9,147 bases of DNA from Leptolinea sp. (lineage in GTDB: Bacteria > Chloroflexota > Anaerolineae > Anaerolineales > Anaerolineaceae), in assembly GCA_022837205.1 (NCBI GenBank), contig JALHEL010000046.1:1-9147 (forward strand). The letters are read 5' to 3'. The stretch's first letter is position 1, and every line of letters begins with the position of its first letter. The position numbers and the translations under genes were made by a program. Shown here piece by piece: positions 6,946 to 9,147 of this stretch. Under the pieces are notes generated by a model. It saw nothing but the letters and a program-made list of their open reading frames with translations, was not told the DNA's origin and ran no database searches.

Positions 6946-8343
6946 ATGAAAAAACCGACTGGAACTGTAATTCAGGTAAATGGAAGTGTGGTCGATGTCG
7001 AATTCCCGCCGAAAGATTTGCCTGAGATTTTTGAGGCTCTGGAGATCATAAAACCGAACGGAGAGATTTTAGTACTTGAAGTTGAATTACTTTTGAAAGG
7101 TTTTATTGCGCGCTGCGTTGCGATGGGATCAACGGACGGACTTCAGCGCAGTGTTCCGGTCCAAAGGACAAATTATCCGATTATGGTTCCGGTGGGGAAG
7201 CCGGCTCTCGGAAGGGTAATGAACGTATTAGGCAGACCGATTGACGGAAAAGGGGCCATCGAATCCGATTTTTATTATCCCCTTCATCATGCCGGTCCCG
7301 ATTTCAGCCATCAGTCGACGAAGGTAGAGTTGTTGGAAACCGGGATTAAAGTAATTGATTTAATTGCCCCGTTTACCCGAGGCGGAAAAACGGGGATTTT
7401 TGGCGGAGCGGGCGTAGGAAAGACCGTAGTGATCATGGAATTGATCCGAAGTATCGCCGCAGTCCACAAAGGACTATCAGTTTTTGCCGGGGTCGGAGAA
7501 AGAACCCGCGAGGGGACGGAACTCTTGCGTGAAATGACCGATTCCGGTGTCATGAAAGATACCGTAATGGTTTTCGGTCAAATGAATGAACCGCCAGGGG
7601 TTCGGCTGCGGGTCGCTTTAGCCGGTTTGGCAAATGCGGAATATTTTCGCAATCAAGGGATGGATGTTCTCTTATTTATCGATAATATTTTTCGGTTTTC
7701 ATTAGCCGGCTCCGAAGTTTCGGCATTGATGGGAAATATGCCATCCGCCGTCGGTTATCAACCGACCTTGGCCAATGAAATGGGCGAACTGCAGGAACGG
7801 ATCACATCGACTACCTTAGGCTCGATTACCTCGATGCAGGCTGTCTATGTGCCGGCCGATGATTATTCTGATCCGGCACCGGTGACAACTTTTGCCCACT
7901 TGGATGCCACCATTGCGTTGGAGAGGAGTATTGCCGAAAAAGCGATTTATCCGGCGGTGGATCCGCTTTCGTCCGGGTCCAGAATTTTGGATCCCAATAT
8001 CGTCGGTGAAGAGCATTATAAAATCGCCAGGGAAGTTCAACGGATCCTTCAGCGTTATAAGGATCTGCAGGATATCATCGCGATTTTGGGGATTGACGAA
8101 ATTTCGGAAGAAGATAAAGTGATTGTCAACCGGGCCAGGAAGGCCGAACAGTTTTTCTCTCAACCGATGTATGTTGCCGAACGGTATACCGGAATTCCCG
8201 GTGCATATGTCCGTATCGAAGATACGATAGAAGGCTTTCGACAAATATTATCCGGTGAATTGGATGATCTCCCGGAACAAGCCTTTCATATGGTCGGCAC
8301 GATTGAAGAAGCGAAAGCCAAAGCGCAATCGATGAATCAATAA
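6946..8343 (+). CDS. atpD: ATP synthase subunit beta (catalytic)
   Basis: Catalytic subunit of F1 that makes ATP from ADP and phosphate. It has 465 residues, the usual length. Seen: beta-barrel domain (1-80), Walker A GGAGVGKT (153-160), GERTREG (184-190) with the catalytic glutamate E185 and its neighbour R186, Walker B VLLFIDN (241-247, D246), R250 at the phosphate-binding arginine position, catch loop PADDYSDPAP (303-312), YPAVDPLSS (335-343), and DEISEED (384-390), the DELSEED lever. One change stands out: MGNMPSAVGYQP has Asn at 264 where LGRMPSAVGYQP normally has Arg. The ATG at 6946 is preceded by GGGAGA at good spacing, after a 39-base gap from atpG. Residues coordinating nucleotide look intact, so the protein should be active. 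Confidence 0.97.
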   Translation: MKKPTGTVIQVNGSVVDVEFPPKDLPEIFEALEIIKPNGEILVLEVELLLKGFIARCVAMGSTDGLQRSVPVQRTNYPIMVPVGKPALGRVMNVLGRPIDGKGAIESDFYYPLHHAGPDFSHQSTKVELLETGIKVIDLIAPFTRGGKTGIFGGAGVGKTVVIMELIRSIAAVHKGLSVFAGVGERTREGTELLREMTDSGVMKDTVMVFGQMNEPPGVRLRVALAGLANAEYFRNQGMDVLLFIDNIFRFSLAGSEVSALMGNMPSAVGYQPTLANEMGELQERITSTTLGSITSMQAVYVPADDYSDPAPVTTFAHLDATIALERSIAEKAIYPAVDPLSSGSRILDPNIVGEEHYKIAREVQRILQRYKDLQDIIAILGIDEISEEDKVIVNRARKAEQFFSQPMYVAERYTGIPGAYVRIEDTIEGFRQILSGELDDLPEQAFHMVGTIEEAKAKAQSMNQ

Positions 8344-8355
8344 TAGGATACTACA

Positions 8356-8787
8356 GTGAATTGTCAGATTGTTTCGCGTTATAACGTTGTATATGAAGGC
8401 CCGGCGGATTTGGTTTTGTTGCCGAGTGTTAACGGACAACTGGGAATATTAAGAAATCATGTACGAATGTATACAAAACTTCAACCCGGTATTATAACAG
8501 TCCGTTTGGCCGGTGAGGATACCTTTTACACCGCTACCGGGGGCATTGCGGAAGTTAAACCGGATGTTGTGCGTATTTTGGTTGATTCATCGGAAAATGT
8601 CGATGAAATTGATGTCGAACGGGCTTTAGAGGCAAGGAAACGAGCGGAAGAAGCTATGAAAAATGCTCCTTCACGGAATTCAACCGAATTTATGCGCGCT
8701 ATGATGGAGATGAAAAAATCAAACCTGCGGATCAGCGCCAGCCAGAGAAGGCAAATGCATCGCGGTACCAGAAATATGCAGCCGTAA
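8356..8787 (+). CDS. atpC: ATP synthase subunit epsilon, GTG start
   Basis: Epsilon subunit of the central stalk; it binds gamma and the c-ring and can brake ATP hydrolysis. It has 143 residues. The N-terminal beta-sandwich (1-83) shows VVYEGPADLVLLP (11-23), GQLGILRNH (27-35) and the TGGIAEV strand (61-67). The two-helix C-terminal domain follows and includes IDVERA (85-90), which fits the I/L-D-x-x-R-A motif linked to ATP binding by epsilon in some bacteria. The last 20 or so residues are basic. The start is GTG at 8356: AGGA ends about seven bases before it and the first strand aligns with other epsilon proteins from here. The next in-frame Met (residue 38) would delete that strand. The gene begins 12 bases after atpD. 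Confidence 0.92.
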   Translation: MNCQIVSRYNVVYEGPADLVLLPSVNGQLGILRNHVRMYTKLQPGIITVRLAGEDTFYTATGGIAEVKPDVVRILVDSSENVDEIDVERALEARKRAEEAMKNAPSRNSTEFMRAMMEMKKSNLRISASQRRQMHRGTRNMQP

Positions 8788-8822
8788 TGTCGCCGCTTTT
8801 TTCAGAGATCCGCTGCATGGCA

Positions 8823-8920
8823 AAAAATCGGTAGTTACTTCCTGACCGATATTATTTAGCTTCAACCGTATCAAACATTGGTTTATGATATAAATTATAT
8901 AAGATGAAATACCGATTTTT
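8823..8920. repeat. Nested inverted repeats between atpC and the mreB-like gene
   Basis: AAAAATCGGTA (8823-8833) and TACCGATTTTT (8910-8920) are perfect 11-base inverted copies 76 bases apart. A third copy of the core, ACCGAT (8845-8850), can pair instead with ATCGGT (8827-8832) to form a short hairpin with a 12-base loop. The right arm ends in five T, as in a terminator, but the long loop makes ordinary intrinsic termination doubtful. The two pairings exclude each other, so an attenuator-like switch is possible. AT-rich -10-like sequence lies between the arms (TATAAA at 8889-8894, TATAAG at 8898-8903). Confidence 0.4.
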
Positions 8921-8941
8921 CAGAACTGGATAATTATTAAT

Positions 8942-9147
8942 ATGGCGCTTTTTTCTCGAGAACTTGGAATAGATTTAGGAACGTTAAGCTTGGTGATCGC
9001 CGAAGGAAAACAACTTCTTTTGCAAGAGCCCACGATCGCAGCCATCATTGTTGAAGAAATGAAAATGGTCGAATGGGGACAAGCTGCAAAGGATATGGTT
9101 GGCCGTGTTCCCGAAAGCATTGAAGTCGTGCGTCCGCTTCGAAACGG
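8942..9147 (+). CDS. MreB-like actin-family protein, 3' end cut by window edge
   Basis: The first 68 codons of an MreB/Mbl-type bacterial actin, which forms membrane-bound filaments that guide cell-wall synthesis and rod shape. Seen: short hydrophobic start MALFSRE, phosphate-1 loop GIDLGT (9-14), QEPTIAA (28-34), GQAAKDMVGRVPESI (45-59) and VVRPLRNG (61-68), all in MreB order and spacing. It is not a standard MreB: after GIDLGT the usual ANTLVYV reads LSLVIAE, one residue shorter, and the stretch before GQAAKDM is MKMVEW. The assignment is to the family; a paralogue such as Mbl or another MreB-like protein cannot be excluded. The ribosome site is weak (CTGGA about 12 bases upstream). It lies 154 bases after atpC and could have its own promoter or be read through from atp. 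Confidence 0.85.
   Translation, partial: MALFSRELGIDLGTLSLVIAEGKQLLLQEPTIAAIIVEEMKMVEWGQAAKDMVGRVPESIEVVRPLRN

Noticed and set aside
7816..8244. Minus-strand open frame of 142 codons opposite atpD
   Set aside because: It is a shadow of the conserved beta C-terminal domain, with no recognisable domain or start signal.
8467..8469. Alternative ATG start for atpC at residue 38
   Set aside because: It would remove the first strands and the GxLGILxNH motif of epsilon. The GTG at 8356 has a ribosome site and fits family length.
4351..8787. N-ATPase (Na+-pumping alternative F-type) operon
   Set aside because: N-ATPase operons start with beta and epsilon and include atpQ and atpR. Here the order is A-G-D-C with no extra genes, as in the second half of a standard F-type operon.
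8776..8818. ATGCAGC/GCTGCAT inverted repeat around the atpC stop codon as a terminator
   Set aside because: The seven-base arms are separated by 29 bases, and no T-run follows the right arm. The T-run lies inside the loop. It is probably chance.

Overview
This window looks like chromosomal DNA from an anaerobic, probably fermentative or syntrophic bacterium. It holds two divergent operons that share a regulatory region of about 350 bases. Reading left on the minus strand are hydC, hydB and hydA, which encode a trimeric electron-bifurcating [FeFe]-hydrogenase of the Thermotoga maritima HydABC type. The hydA gene is cut by the left edge. Reading right on the plus strand are atpA, atpG, atpD and atpC, the alpha, gamma, beta and epsilon subunits of an F-type ATP synthase. 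They are followed by the first 68 codons of a divergent mreB-like gene, cut by the right edge.

Layout: 1-1608 hydA (C-terminus missing); 1611-3497 hydB; 3494-4000 hydC; 4001-4350 divergent control region; 4351-6015 atpA; 6019-6906 atpG; 6946-8343 atpD; 8356-8787 atpC (GTG start); 8788-8941 spacer with nested inverted repeats; 8942-end mreB-like. No RNA genes, mobile elements or CRISPR arrays were seen. Nearly every base outside 4001-4350 and 8788-8941 is coding.

The three hydrogenase genes are tightly coupled: hydC and hydB overlap by four bases, and hydB and hydA are two bases apart. Together they carry the FMN/NAD(H) site, a chain of Fe-S clusters and the H-cluster. In characterised relatives this complex evolves H2 from NADH and reduced ferredoxin together. 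Upstream of hydC I see a good -35/-10 pair with a 17-base spacer, and just downstream of it an 18-base site that matches the Rex (NADH/NAD+ sensor) operator at 13 of 14 half-site positions. This gives a simple redox-control model: Rex would block the hydrogenase until NADH builds up.

The ATP synthase cluster is F1 only and lacks delta; the genes for a, c, b and delta are not next to it. Its alpha subunit carries an extra loop of roughly 45-50 residues. The lineage is uncertain. The split ATP synthase, the long alpha subunit and the MreB-like sequence remind me of Chloroflexota (Anaerolineae-like) genomes, but this is a low-confidence impression from memory and not a search result.
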